In this document: positions 32,694 to 41,394 of the stretch, one piece after another
How the letters are laid out: every line of letters begins with the position of its first letter
Numbering within the stretch: the stretch's first letter is position 1
Source of the DNA: Enterobacteriaceae bacterium RIT691
GTDB taxonomy: Bacteria > Pseudomonadota > Gammaproteobacteria > Enterobacterales > Enterobacteriaceae
Length of the DNA: 64,000 nucleotides
Direction: 5' to 3'
Assembly (NCBI GenBank): GCA_009668205.1
Contig: WJYM01000011.1
Coordinates: 1 to 64,000 of the forward strand
The notes under the pieces: generated by a model
What the model was told of the DNA's origin: nothing
The model's input: the letters and a program-made list of their open reading frames with translations, nothing else
Database searches by the model: none
Program-made: the position numbers and the translations under genes

Positions 32694-32771
32694 AGTAGAC
32701 TACTGTAGATGCATAAATCACAGGGCTATGCCACAGTAGATACCCGATTGCCTCTACGGGTGGGTATAGCC
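32694..32771 (+). other. Structured leader upstream of the 317-residue gene
   Basis: A palindrome AGTAGACTACT (32694-32704) is followed by a nested hairpin: outer arms GGCTAT/ATAGCC (32724-32729, 32766-32771) enclosing ACCCG/CGGGT (32742-32746, 32757-32761). It ends 31 bp before the next start codon. No U-tract follows, so it looks like a 5' UTR structure or operator rather than a terminator. Confidence 0.45.
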
Positions 32772-32802
32772 TCCTTGAAGAAGAGGCGAAGTTGGCGTAG
32801 TC

Positions 32803-33756
32803 ATGTCCGAACAACAATCTCTCCCTTTAGATTTTTCCGTACCGTCTTCCCCCATTCGGGACTTGAACAAGATCACTAGCCGTGCCCGTTGGCTTCTAAA
32901 GCGCAACAGAAGAACAAACTCGCAAGTTATCCATGTACAAAAGTTGATGATGGATCTGATCGACATCTACTGGCAGGAAGAGCGCGAGAAAGAGAAGCAA
33001 CGGTTAGAAGTCGAAGCCAGAGCTCGCTTAGCAGAACATCATTGGGGAGAAGAAGAGGACGAAGGGCCAGACCTCTATCCTTTCGCACTTCGTCATAACC
33101 GATATGGCGAGTTTCTTGAATTTGTCGGTGATGAAAGTGAGCTTAACCTGTCGGGTGATGATGACCTGGATGATGTTGAAGTGCTCACTGAAATCATCGA
33201 GTGGTTTGCTGATAACGAATCCGTTGAAGGATTTGTAGATGCTGAGCCTTCTGAATATTTTGCCGCTCTGGCACTTTTACTTGTGGAGGAGGCCGTGTTT
33301 TTCATCCCAGCAAATGGGGAAAAAATGGATACCACTGTAAATCTGAAAGAAGTGAAATGTTTCGTTCAGCCTGCAATGAAGTCGATGAAAGCTATTTGCT
33401 ATGCCCGCGAAGCCGAATCGAGAGTTGAGCATGAACTGGCACTACAGGCATCTGAAGAAAGAATAGCCGCACTGACAGTTGAAGTTGCTTCGTTAGCTGA
33501 TTCTACGGCTATCTATAAAATGGAGAAAAAAGCATCGACACAGAAAGCCAATGTGGCGCGGCATGTTAAAAATAGAGAAGCGGCACAGTTAGTGACTAAA
33601 GAATGGGAGGCGAATAGCCAAAATTTCAGAAGCACGGCGGCAGGAGCTAAGCATTACAAGTTATGGCTCGAGGGGTTGGGCTTTTACTATGAGATAACAA
33701 CGGTGTGCAGATGGCTACAGTTGAGTGACAACCGCAACAAGACTAAAAAGTCATAG
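32803..33756 (+). CDS. Hypothetical coiled-coil protein of the satellite element
   Basis: A 317-residue protein I do not recognise. The N-terminal third is basic then strongly acidic (EEEDEGPD, SGDDDLDDVE); a helical middle part follows (FAALALLLVEEAVFF), and residues about 200-270 form a likely coiled coil (EAESRVEHELALQASEERIA) ending in a basic tail that could hold a helix-turn-helix (FYYEITTVCRWLQL). There are no membrane segments. It lies between the integrase and the alpA-like gene, a common cargo or regulatory position in P4-like elements, and is bracketed by two inverted repeats. A nucleic-acid-binding role is only a guess. Confidence 0.75.
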   Translation: MSEQQSLPLDFSVPSSPIRDLNKITSRARWLLKRNRRTNSQVIHVQKLMMDLIDIYWQEEREKEKQRLEVEARARLAEHHWGEEEDEGPDLYPFALRHNRYGEFLEFVGDESELNLSGDDDLDDVEVLTEIIEWFADNESVEGFVDAEPSEYFAALALLLVEEAVFFIPANGEKMDTTVNLKEVKCFVQPAMKSMKAICYAREAESRVEHELALQASEERIAALTVEVASLADSTAIYKMEKKASTQKANVARHVKNREAAQLVTKEWEANSQNFRSTAAGAKHYKLWLEGLGFYYEITTVCRWLQLSDNRNKTKKS

Positions 33757-33772
33757 TGATTAGAGTATGTAG

Positions 33773-33806
33773 TCTACGACGCAGACTACATACTCTGCGT
33801 CGTAGA
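33773..33806. repeat. 13 bp perfect inverted repeat before alpA
   Basis: TCTACGACGCAGA (33773-33785) and TCTGCGTCGTAGA (33794-33806) are separated by 8 nt and lie 17 bp after the 317-residue gene and 69 bp before the AlpA-like start. No U-tract follows, so it is either a weak terminator or an operator for the AlpA/primase operon. Confidence 0.75.
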
Positions 33807-33874
33807 ACCGTGGAATTGATGTGCCCAATTGTTTGAAATGACTCCAGTTAGCTTAACGACTATTGGAGTCCATT

Positions 33875-34141
33875 ATGTCTCAATCATTTATCCGCTTACC
33901 CGAAGTACAACGTCGCACCGGCTACAGCAAGGCCTGGATCTATCGCCTGATGAGTCAGCAGCGTTTTCCTTCTGCCGTGAAGATCGGTACTCGCGCTATC
34001 GCCTTTGTTGAGAGCGAAATCGATGACTGGATCGATCAACGCATCGAAGAGTCCCGCAACGGTATCTATCTCCCGGGAATCAAATCACACGCTGTGAACG
34101 CATCCCTCAACCGTGGAAATGTAGGGGTGAAAAATGCGTAG
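33875..34141 (+). CDS. AlpA-family transcriptional regulator / excisionase
   Basis: An 88-residue MerR-like helix-turn-helix protein of the AlpA (P4 Vis) family: FIRLPEVQRRTGYSKAWIYRLMSQQRFP then KIGTRAIAFVESEIDDWI. These proteins activate the integrase region and act as excisionases in P4-like elements and CP4-57. GGAG stands 6 nt before the ATG at 33875. The stop overlaps the primase start (ATGCGTAG), implying translational coupling. Confidence 0.9.
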   Translation: MSQSFIRLPEVQRRTGYSKAWIYRLMSQQRFPSAVKIGTRAIAFVESEIDDWIDQRIEESRNGIYLPGIKSHAVNASLNRGNVGVKNA

Positions 34142-36824
34142 TATCGATAACATCCGGGAGGTGGTTCAGGCAGCTTCGGGGCAATGGCCGTTCGTGTTGC
34201 AAAGCCTTGGCATTAAAGTGCCAGGTTCTCCAAGTAAACATTCGGCCTGTCCGGTCTGCGGTGGTAAAGACCGCTTCCGATTTGACGATAAAGGCTGTGG
34301 CGCACATATCTGTAATCAATGTGGGGCGGGTGACGGGCTCGATTTAGTCCAAAAGGCGCACCAGGTTAGCGCGACAGAGGCTGCGAACCAGGTCGCTTCT
34401 GTGCTGAATCATGCCAATCGCTCTCGTGCGGATGGAATAGCGTATTACCGGCAAAAGGAACAGCAGGAAACTGAAATCCGTCGCCAGCATTTTACGTCGA
34501 AATACCAAGTAATGGTTGCGAAAGCCCTGCCTGGACAAAGCCAGTACCTGGCCGCGAAGGGGCTGAATGATGGGCGTTTTCTGTTGCTCCCTGATGGTAC
34601 GCTGCTGCTTCCTCTGGTGAATGAGACTGAAAGCGTAGTGGCCGCTCAGTCCATCACAATAAGCGGCGAAAAAAAGCTTCTGCCAGGGTCAGCCAAAAGG
34701 GGGGCATGGCACGCTCTGAGTACCGCTGATGTGGGTAGTGACATTGTCGTTTGCGAGGGGCTGGCAACGGGGTTATCTGTCCAACTCATGCAGCCAGATT
34801 CCATGGTCGTAGTGGGTCTGGATGCCGGAAATTTGACACCTGTAGCGCAGGCTATGCGTCGCAAGTACCCGAACAGTCGAATCATCATCGCAGCTGATAA
34901 CGACTGGCAGGGCGAGGAGCAGCCTAATGTCGGGTTAGCCGCTGCGGAAAAAGCCGCTGCAGCTGTAGAGGGGTGGATAGCTCTCCCGCCAGTGGATTAC
35001 AAAGCTGACTGGAATGATTACCACCAGCGGTTTGGGCTTGATAAAGCTTCTGCTGATTTCAATGATTCCGTTGTGCAGTATCAGTCGAACGCAATGTTAA
35101 CTGCCTCTGGACTTGCTGGAGAGACTGAAATCCGTCCCTTCGAACATGATCCACTTAAAGCTCGCGTTGAGTCTCGTCAGGATGGCATTTTCTGGGTGGT
35201 GCCCAAGGTGGACAAAGACAGCGGCGAAATCACCCTCCAGGAAAGTTGGTTATCCTCTCCAATGGAGGTCGTTGGAATAGGTACTGATGGAAACGATCTG
35301 TATCTGATTATCCGCTGGACTGCTTTTGGCTCGGATTCGCCGACCACCAAAGCGATCCCTTTAGCTGATATTGGCGAAAAGGAAGGATGGAGGGTGCTGA
35401 AAAAAGGTGGGGCTAACATCACAGCAAAAAGTGGTTTGCGTGCGACGCTGGCTGACTGGCTCCAGCGCAATTACCCAGAAAAACTTTGGCTTATATCCCA
35501 TGCCACTGGGTGGCAGCATGGTGCCTATATCATGGCGGACGGGGAGATAATCGGCTCTCCGGAAACTCCGGTTTTATTTAGCGGGCGTAGCTCTACAACC
35601 TCTGGATATACCTGCAAAGGGACGATTGAAAGTTGGCGTAGAGATGTTGCACATTTGGCAGAGGGAAATCATTGCATGATGACAGCCATCGGCGCTGCCT
35701 TTGCCGCACCACTTCTTGGTCCATGTGGAGCTGATGGATTTGGTCTTCATTTCTATGCCCAGTCCAGTGCAGGCAAGACCACTACGGCGAATGTGGCCAG
35801 CAGTTTGTATGGCAGCCCTGATCTTCTGCGGCTTACGTGGTATGGGACCTCGCTGGGTCTGGCTAATGAAGCCTCTGCACATAATGATGGCCTGATGCCA
35901 CTGGATGAAGTTGGCCAAGGATCTGACCCGGCTAGTGTGTCTCAAAGTGCCTACGCGCTGTTCAACGGCGTGGGTAAACTGCAGGGTGCTAAAGAAGGAG
36001 GGAACCGTGACCTTAAGCGCTGGAGAACAGTTGCCATTAGCACTGGGGAGATGGATCTTGAAACCTTCATTTCGGCGGCGGGGCATAAGACGAAAGCTGG
36101 CCAACTTGTACGATTGCTCAATATCCCGTTGAGTAAGACCAATTGCTTCCATGAATATGATAATGGGAAGCAACACGCCGACGCACTGAAAAGTGGCTAT
36201 CAAAACAGCTATGGGGCAGCTGGTCGAGAGTGGATCAAATGGTTAGTTGACCACCAGCAGGAGGCGATTGATGTTGTTCGCGAATGTGAACTGCGCTGGC
36301 GTAACCAAATCCCTGCTGAACATGGCGAGCAAGTACACCGAGTGGGTTCCAGGTTTGCGATCCTTGAAGCGGCTCTGCTGCTTAGTCGAACGCTTACGGG
36401 CTGGAGTGAAAAGGCATGTATTGAGGCAGTTCGACACTGTTATGACGCATGGCTGGATGCTTTTGGTTCTGGAAATAAAGAACGAGAGCAAATTATCGAG
36501 CAGGTGGAAGCATTCCTGAATACTTATGGACTTAGCCGATTTGCGCCAATACCGTTCGACCCTGCCGCGTTGCCAATCAGGGAATTAGCGGGCTACAGGC
36601 AAAGGGGAAATCATGAGGACGACTCACTGACTTTTTATGTCTTTCCTGAAACATTCAAAAACGAGATGGCGAAGGGATTCAATTACAAGCAAGTTTGTGA
36701 GGTGTTGATTGAAGCCGGGATGCTGATCCTTCCGACAATCGACAGGGGATATATGAAGAAATCCCCTCGTGTTAATGGCAGACAAGCGCGTGTCTTTGAA
36801 ATCAGGTTTCGGCCGGAGAAGTAA
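34134..36824 (+). CDS. P4-type primase-helicase (zinc finger, Toprim, DUF927)
   Basis: A replication protein of 896 residues comparable to phage P4 alpha. The N-terminus has a CHC2-like zinc ribbon with Cys39, Cys42, Cys60 and Cys63 (ACPVCGG, CNQCG). A Toprim primase domain follows at about 200-290 (DIVVCEGLATGLS, IIIAADNDW). From about 335 a DUF927 helicase domain runs to 640, with Walker A SSAGKTT at 544-550 and MPLDEVGQ as Walker B. The C-terminal 200 residues, ending in a winged-helix-like region, may bind origin DNA. Directly downstream lies a cluster of repeats that could be its origin. It is intact, so the element may have replicated autonomously. Confidence 0.92.
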   Translation: MRSIDNIREVVQAASGQWPFVLQSLGIKVPGSPSKHSACPVCGGKDRFRFDDKGCGAHICNQCGAGDGLDLVQKAHQVSATEAANQVASVLNHANRSRADGIAYYRQKEQQETEIRRQHFTSKYQVMVAKALPGQSQYLAAKGLNDGRFLLLPDGTLLLPLVNETESVVAAQSITISGEKKLLPGSAKRGAWHALSTADVGSDIVVCEGLATGLSVQLMQPDSMVVVGLDAGNLTPVAQAMRRKYPNSRIIIAADNDWQGEEQPNVGLAAAEKAAAAVEGWIALPPVDYKADWNDYHQRFGLDKASADFNDSVVQYQSNAMLTASGLAGETEIRPFEHDPLKARVESRQDGIFWVVPKVDKDSGEITLQESWLSSPMEVVGIGTDGNDLYLIIRWTAFGSDSPTTKAIPLADIGEKEGWRVLKKGGANITAKSGLRATLADWLQRNYPEKLWLISHATGWQHGAYIMADGEIIGSPETPVLFSGRSSTTSGYTCKGTIESWRRDVAHLAEGNHCMMTAIGAAFAAPLLGPCGADGFGLHFYAQSSAGKTTTANVASSLYGSPDLLRLTWYGTSLGLANEASAHNDGLMPLDEVGQGSDPASVSQSAYALFNGVGKLQGAKEGGNRDLKRWRTVAISTGEMDLETFISAAGHKTKAGQLVRLLNIPLSKTNCFHEYDNGKQHADALKSGYQNSYGAAGREWIKWLVDHQQEAIDVVRECELRWRNQIPAEHGEQVHRVGSRFAILEAALLLSRTLTGWSEKACIEAVRHCYDAWLDAFGSGNKEREQIIEQVEAFLNTYGLSRFAPIPFDPAALPIRELAGYRQRGNHEDDSLTFYVFPETFKNEMAKGFNYKQVCEVLIEAGMLILPTIDRGYMKKSPRVNGRQARVFEIRFRPEK

Positions 36825-36856
36825 GATTATCTACGTGAGACTCTGACATTGAGGGT

Positions 36857-37090
36857 TGTGGTTCAGTTGGTTCGTCGGTATCACTTTCTGATGCCTATGC
36901 CCCACGGGCATTTACGTCGAAAAACTGAACCACACGGAACCAACTATGGCGTGATTGAACCAACTTTCCAGAAGGTGATGAACTACAGGGACCTGATGTT
37001 GAACCACAGACCCAGCTCTAATGTGGTTCAACAAATGCCAGTAATAGCAATGTCTTCAGGGGTTAATCCAACTGACCCGACTGAACCACA
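36857..37090. repeat. Iteron-like repeat cluster, putative replication origin
   Basis: Five copies of the 10-mer (C/T)TGAACCACA occur in both orientations: 36857-36866 (-), 36925-36934 (+), 36999-37008 (+), 37022-37031 (-) and 37081-37090 (+). Related copies are TTGAACCAAC (36955-36964), GGAACCAACT (36936-36945) and TGAACTACA (36979-36987). They occupy the non-coding gap after the primase gene, and an AT-rich stretch follows (37120-37240). Phage P4 alpha binds short repeats of the type GGTGAACA at ori and crr, so an origin is a reasonable inference. Confidence 0.65.
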
Positions 37091-37308
37091 CCTTCTACGT
37101 TTATATTTACTGGACTAAATACAACGGTTTTTTTCTTCTTGTTTTATTTTTACCTTATAAGTGATGTCACAGGGTAAATGATTCAAATATGCGTCATCAT
37201 TCGTTCCATATATGGAATGGAGCCATTTTAAAATATATAAAATCCCCTGGTGTGTAAGGTTTTTAGCCTGTATAGATAAAAAGGGACAACAGGCAAAAAG
37301 AGTCTTAC

Positions 37309-37866
37309 ATGGAATTAAATGAACTCAGAAAAAGAGCGCTGGTGGATGAAGCCACAGAATTTTTTAAAAGAGGCGTGTATGAAATTCAAATCCCTGGGAT
37401 AGATACCGTAGCCTGGCGACAATGGTATATGCGCACAGATGGTAGCCAGTTTGCATTGGTCAATCTTGGGGACGAACCGCAAATTGTCTGCCGGTTCGAT
37501 ATGAGACAAGTTGACACCTTTATTCCAAAATTACCCACAGCATTGAAAATTCATGCCTGGCAGGATTACCAGTCCGAACGTAAGTGTCCACATGGAACTC
37601 AAACGGCCTTTATGGAATGGGTATTGCGGACTGAATGCATCGTTATCAATTACCGTGACGATCTTGAGTACTGGGAATGCATGGCCAGGCGGTTGAAAAG
37701 GCGATCTGGTGTGGTACTCATTTTGTTTGATCGCGAAGAAAAACCTTATCTTCGGGAGGTCAGCAGCGAAACAGAGCTGCGGCAGTCACTGGAGCTTTTC
37801 CCTTACGCCTGTTCGGGCATTCTGGGGAGAATAGATCAGGTTGAGGAAGCACTGGCCAGAGCCTGA
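37309..37866 (+). CDS. Hypothetical protein of the satellite element (185 aa)
   Basis: I do not recognise this 185-residue soluble protein. It is rich in charged residues, has no signal or membrane segment, and contains a possible beta-rich first half (VYEIQIPGIDTVAWRQWYMR, then FALVNLGDEPQIVCRFD). Three cysteines are scattered. The ATG at 37309 follows a long AT-rich gap. It is 11 bp from the next gene and may be co-transcribed with it. AT-richer codon use than the backbone agrees with transfer. Confidence 0.75.
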   Translation: MELNELRKRALVDEATEFFKRGVYEIQIPGIDTVAWRQWYMRTDGSQFALVNLGDEPQIVCRFDMRQVDTFIPKLPTALKIHAWQDYQSERKCPHGTQTAFMEWVLRTECIVINYRDDLEYWECMARRLKRRSGVVLILFDREEKPYLREVSSETELRQSLELFPYACSGILGRIDQVEEALARA

Positions 37867-37877
37867 GGGAGACTATC

Positions 37878-38342
37878 TTGATTAGGAAATATGAAGATTA
37901 TGCTCTGGAAGGATACGGAGTCCCGGTTGGATATCAGTTATTGAAGCGCACAGATACTCATCGAAATGTAGTGTATCTTGATGCTCCGTCTGGTGAGCAT
38001 TGCACTGCATATCTGATAGCCTGGTGGTACCCGAAACCAGATCAGGTTCGTTTGCGGGTCTGGCGGTCGTATGATTTTCAGCATCAGAATGCGATAGGTG
38101 AATTACCACAGGCATTTGTAGCCTACCAACTGAAAACCTACGATGTTCAGCTTATTCCGGTTAATACTGCGTTCTGGCGAAAATTGGGAGCCTGGGCGCT
38201 TGAGGAGTGTTATCAGATTACCGCAGGGCATGACCGGATATTGAGCCACGAAAGGTTGGTGAAGGAGTTCTATGGTCTTAAGCGGCTAATGCTCATTCAC
38301 AGGCAGCCAGATGAAACAGAGTTTGATCGATTATTCTGGTAG
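37878..38342 (+). CDS. Hypothetical protein of the satellite element (154 aa)
   Basis: A 154-residue protein without recognised domain, rich in aromatic residues (LIAWWYPKPDQVRLRVWRSYDF). The best start is an unusual TTG at 37878, supported by GAGGGAGA at 37865-37872; the product then begins MIRKYEDYALEGYG. It follows the 185-residue gene by 11 bp and probably shares its transcript. Function unknown; an antirestriction or regulatory role is possible in this context but unsupported. Confidence 0.65.
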   Translation: MIRKYEDYALEGYGVPVGYQLLKRTDTHRNVVYLDAPSGEHCTAYLIAWWYPKPDQVRLRVWRSYDFQHQNAIGELPQAFVAYQLKTYDVQLIPVNTAFWRKLGAWALEECYQITAGHDRILSHERLVKEFYGLKRLMLIHRQPDETEFDRLFW

Positions 38343-38434
38343 TATTGGAAGATCTTCCGACGCTTGGCTAATCCCTTGATCATGAGGAGACACTCCCTCA
38401 ATTAAGAGTGAGCGAGTTGTAATGGCATTATTCG

Positions 38435-38454
38435 ATGCTGCATATTTGCAGCAT
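38435..38454. repeat. Inverted repeat upstream of the 306-residue gene
   Basis: ATGCTGCA-TATT-TGCAGCAT is a perfect 8 bp dyad 21 bp before the next ATG. It could be an operator or hairpin in the leader. Confidence 0.5.
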
Positions 38455-38474
38455 ATTAAAAAGACCAATTATTT

Positions 38475-39395
38475 ATGATGAAAATAACTACAGCAGCTTT
38501 TTGCGGGATTTTGCACGTCAGGCAACAATATTTTGATGAAATACGAAAGAGAGAAAGTGACTTTCCCGTTCCAGTAATTGAAACACAGGATGGGGAGCTT
38601 TGGGATGAAATTCAGTGCCAGCTGTTTTCCGATGTGATGGTAAGCCGGTTACAGAGTTCCCGTTTTCAGCGCTATTGTAGAGCTTGCGAATTATCGGTAA
38701 AAATCTTCCTGCGTTACTCCCAAATGTATAGTGGTGAAAAGATACTCTTCGCATCGTGTGCTGACGTTACGGATTACGAAAGGTGGCTATCGCTCCACAA
38801 CACTCATGCGCAGCAGATGTCTGACTCAATTGATGCTATGGCCAGTGATGTGAAATCACTCGGGAAGGTTCTTCAAAGGCTGAGAAGTGAACAGGGCTTG
38901 CTGGCAGGCCCAGAAGAGTCCGCTGCAAAGCCGACGAAAACGCTCGTTGCGTTAGCCGCGGTAGAAAATGAATTTGCAGGTAAGGTTAAGAAGCTATCGC
39001 AGCGGTACGCCAACTATGATTTTTATCTGCAAGGTAATGGGCATTTAGGCTGGATGTTTCCTGCTGACGATAGGGCAGAATTGATGGAGATATTTGTTCA
39101 GGCAAACAGGCTCCAATCTGCACTTAAGCAGTCTCAAGTCTCTCGCATCACGAAATCGGCCAGAGATTTCAGATCGAGGGCGGCAAGCTTCAAGACTACC
39201 GCTGTCGCTATTACAGGTGATGCCCTCGTCGCCGAATCAGCCTACCGAGAATTTATGCAGAGAAATCCGACGCTGCTAACCAATCAGAGACAAAAGGAAC
39301 AGGAGCAAATCCGCGCTCAAGAAGTTGAACGTCACCAGCGTAGGAATTTTATACAGAAACTTGCTGTGTGGTTTGTTCGTGTCACTGGTGCATAA
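38475..39395 (+). CDS. Hypothetical protein, helical, satellite element (306 aa)
   Basis: A 306-residue protein without recognised domain. Residues about 105-180 and 255-295 are predicted helical/coiled (SIDAMASDVKSLGKVLQRLR; QRQKEQEQIRAQEVERHQRR), and the tail ends in a hydrophobic patch (FIQKLAVWFVRVTGA). No signal peptide. Two adjacent ATGs (38475, 38478) could serve. It is the last gene on the plus strand before the kinase gene, which is convergent. Confidence 0.7.
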   Translation: MMKITTAAFCGILHVRQQYFDEIRKRESDFPVPVIETQDGELWDEIQCQLFSDVMVSRLQSSRFQRYCRACELSVKIFLRYSQMYSGEKILFASCADVTDYERWLSLHNTHAQQMSDSIDAMASDVKSLGKVLQRLRSEQGLLAGPEESAAKPTKTLVALAAVENEFAGKVKKLSQRYANYDFYLQGNGHLGWMFPADDRAELMEIFVQANRLQSALKQSQVSRITKSARDFRSRAASFKTTAVAITGDALVAESAYREFMQRNPTLLTNQRQKEQEQIRAQEVERHQRRNFIQKLAVWFVRVTGA

Positions 39396-39651
39396 AATGA
39401 ATTTCTCACTATCTGCGTGGCACTCCACCAACTAACTCATTTACTGTTACCATTTTCCATAGGCATTTAGTAGGTAATGCAAATTGCTATAATTCGTTAG
39501 TTATAGGGGCGCTCTGTACGTCTTCAGCCAGTGTATCGAGCGCTTGCGCGCGGGCTAAATCTTAGGCCGCTGCGGCTGAATTTCTGTAGAAAGAATAACC
39601 CATGCGCCTCTTCAAACATTAGGGTAGCAGTTAGCCACCCTTTTAGTGTAC

Positions 39652-41256
39652 TTAGATATTGGAGCTGATCCAGTTAGCGTAATGCCAACCCGCTCTCTTC
39701 CAGAATTGACGATTGGCCTCTACGCTGAGAGTGTTCTCCCTAATGCATTTTTCCAGAAGCAGTTTGACGTTGTCATTGACATTGACGCCGTACCCGAATA
39801 CATCTCTCGGTGACACGAAAAGTGCTTCAGTAGCAACGTAACGATGCATCATTCTAAATGAATCTCTGTTGTTTTCATAAACAGCGCCTTCAATTTCAAT
39901 ATACATATTTTCTGTATCATCAGGATCTAAATTATGATCTTCCCACATAACCGTGTGATCGACCTTTTTTGGATAGTATTCTCTAGCTTTTTTTACACTC
40001 AGGTCAGCGATATCATCATATTCGAAAGGCTCCATAGCCTCGACTAAGACAATAAAATAATGTTTATATATGCTTCCATCACTACGGTGAACCAAAATTT
40101 TTCTTATGCGAGACTGATATAAAAAACCCCCGTAATTGATTTCAAATTCATTTCCGCTGATGTGCTTTGCCCCAAAGTAGTTAAGGTCTCCACCTCCAGA
40201 ATCAATCAACCATAGATTATCTTTATGCTCTTCACTTTGAATTGTTGCATCTATGCAATTAAAGAAACGAACCATTTTAGCAGGCTCGGTGATTTCACCA
40301 AACGTTTTTATAGTTGGAAATCCTTTAGAAATGGCTTCGTTCAGTTTATAAAGATAGTTCCACGAATCAGTTGCGTACTTCTGTTTTTCTAAGTATTGCA
40401 AATGTCGCTTATATTTATCACTTTCTTCATGCATGAACTTTCTTAATTCATCGACATTATCGAATCTTTCCTCTGGTTTATGCATAAGGCATCTATTAAT
40501 AACCTTATCCACAATTTTCAGGAATTCAATATCTTGAAATTTAACTGGCGTTCTTCCACCGCCATGATTTATATCGCCGGTTGCATACTCCTGTATGACT
40601 TGAGCGAAAGAGTATAGATCACTAGAAATTGTCGCCAGAAACCCCTTGCCCCGCTGTTCTGGCGAACAGTAACGATAATTTGCTAGACGATCTCCTGCCC
40701 GCGTTTCGGCTTCTTTTGCGAAGCTCTCAGGGTCGAATTTAGAAATTCCAAAGTCAGAAAGAACATAATGGCCGGTTTTACCGTCAATCAAAATGTTTTG
40801 GGGCTTTATGTCACGGTGAATAATACCATTTACGTGTAGGTGTTCAATCGCTTTCAAAAGGTCAGTATAAAGGAGTTCTAATTTTTTGGCATAAATAGAT
40901 TTGTCATCTTCACCCTCGAGCGTTCCTTTAAGTGTTGTTGCGTAACGTTTCATAATGATTATAAGATAACTTTCATCATGAAGTGTAGTAGTATCTAAGT
41001 GAAGGTATTCAGCAATATTAGGATGAGATGGGATTTGTGCCATTCCAAAATATTCGTCTATGAATCTTTTTGTCTTTGCGCTGTCATCAATCCCCTTAGA
41101 AAAAAATTTGATGGCAAATTCAATGTCATTTTTTTTGTAGAGACAGACGTTACTGTTACCACCTTCGCCTATTTGCTGGATAAAAGTAAATTCACCTACC
41201 AGTGAGTCTATAGTTTTGGCTTCTTTAAGCTTTTTGATTAAATTAGTTATGTCCAT
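39652..41256 (-). CDS. Eukaryotic-like Ser/Thr protein kinase with C-terminal extension
   Basis: A 534-residue soluble Hanks-type kinase. The N-lobe has the glycine loop IGEGGNSNV (29-37) and Lys50 in FAIKFF; the catalytic loop HRDIKPQN (147-154) supplies Asp149 and Asn154, and DFG is at 168-170, so all key residues are present. The activation segment and APE-like SPEQRGKG follow. After about residue 285 comes an unrecognised 250-residue domain with many aromatic residues. No membrane segment, unlike PASTA kinases. It stands alone, AT-rich, between satellite genes and an ABC-3C-like cluster. A phage-defence role, as for Stk2-type kinases, is inferred. Confidence 0.88.
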   Translation of the reverse strand: MDITNLIKKLKEAKTIDSLVGEFTFIQQIGEGGNSNVCLYKKNDIEFAIKFFSKGIDDSAKTKRFIDEYFGMAQIPSHPNIAEYLHLDTTTLHDESYLIIIMKRYATTLKGTLEGEDDKSIYAKKLELLYTDLLKAIEHLHVNGIIHRDIKPQNILIDGKTGHYVLSDFGISKFDPESFAKEAETRAGDRLANYRYCSPEQRGKGFLATISSDLYSFAQVIQEYATGDINHGGGRTPVKFQDIEFLKIVDKVINRCLMHKPEERFDNVDELRKFMHEESDKYKRHLQYLEKQKYATDSWNYLYKLNEAISKGFPTIKTFGEITEPAKMVRFFNCIDATIQSEEHKDNLWLIDSGGGDLNYFGAKHISGNEFEINYGGFLYQSRIRKILVHRSDGSIYKHYFIVLVEAMEPFEYDDIADLSVKKAREYYPKKVDHTVMWEDHNLDPDDTENMYIEIEGAVYENNRDSFRMMHRYVATEALFVSPRDVFGYGVNVNDNVKLLLEKCIRENTLSVEANRQFWKRAGWHYANWISSNI

Positions 41257-41394
41257 AAAATCCTCCAGGCCCTAACCTGCGGCCTCTTCATTCAGTATTT
41301 CCATCATGGATTGGCATAGATAAGCTGCAGCCTTGTCCGTTGGTGGTACACAAATTTCTACCTTATGACACATACAAAGCAGGCCAGGAAGGTA

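Noticed and set aside
33773-33806. Perfect inverted repeat considered as a standard terminator
   Set aside because: No T-run follows; kept as an operator-like repeat instead.
36849-37118. Open frame of 89 residues after the primase
   Set aside because: It runs through the iteron-like repeats; its His/Pro-rich product looks like repeat translation, and no ribosome site is seen.
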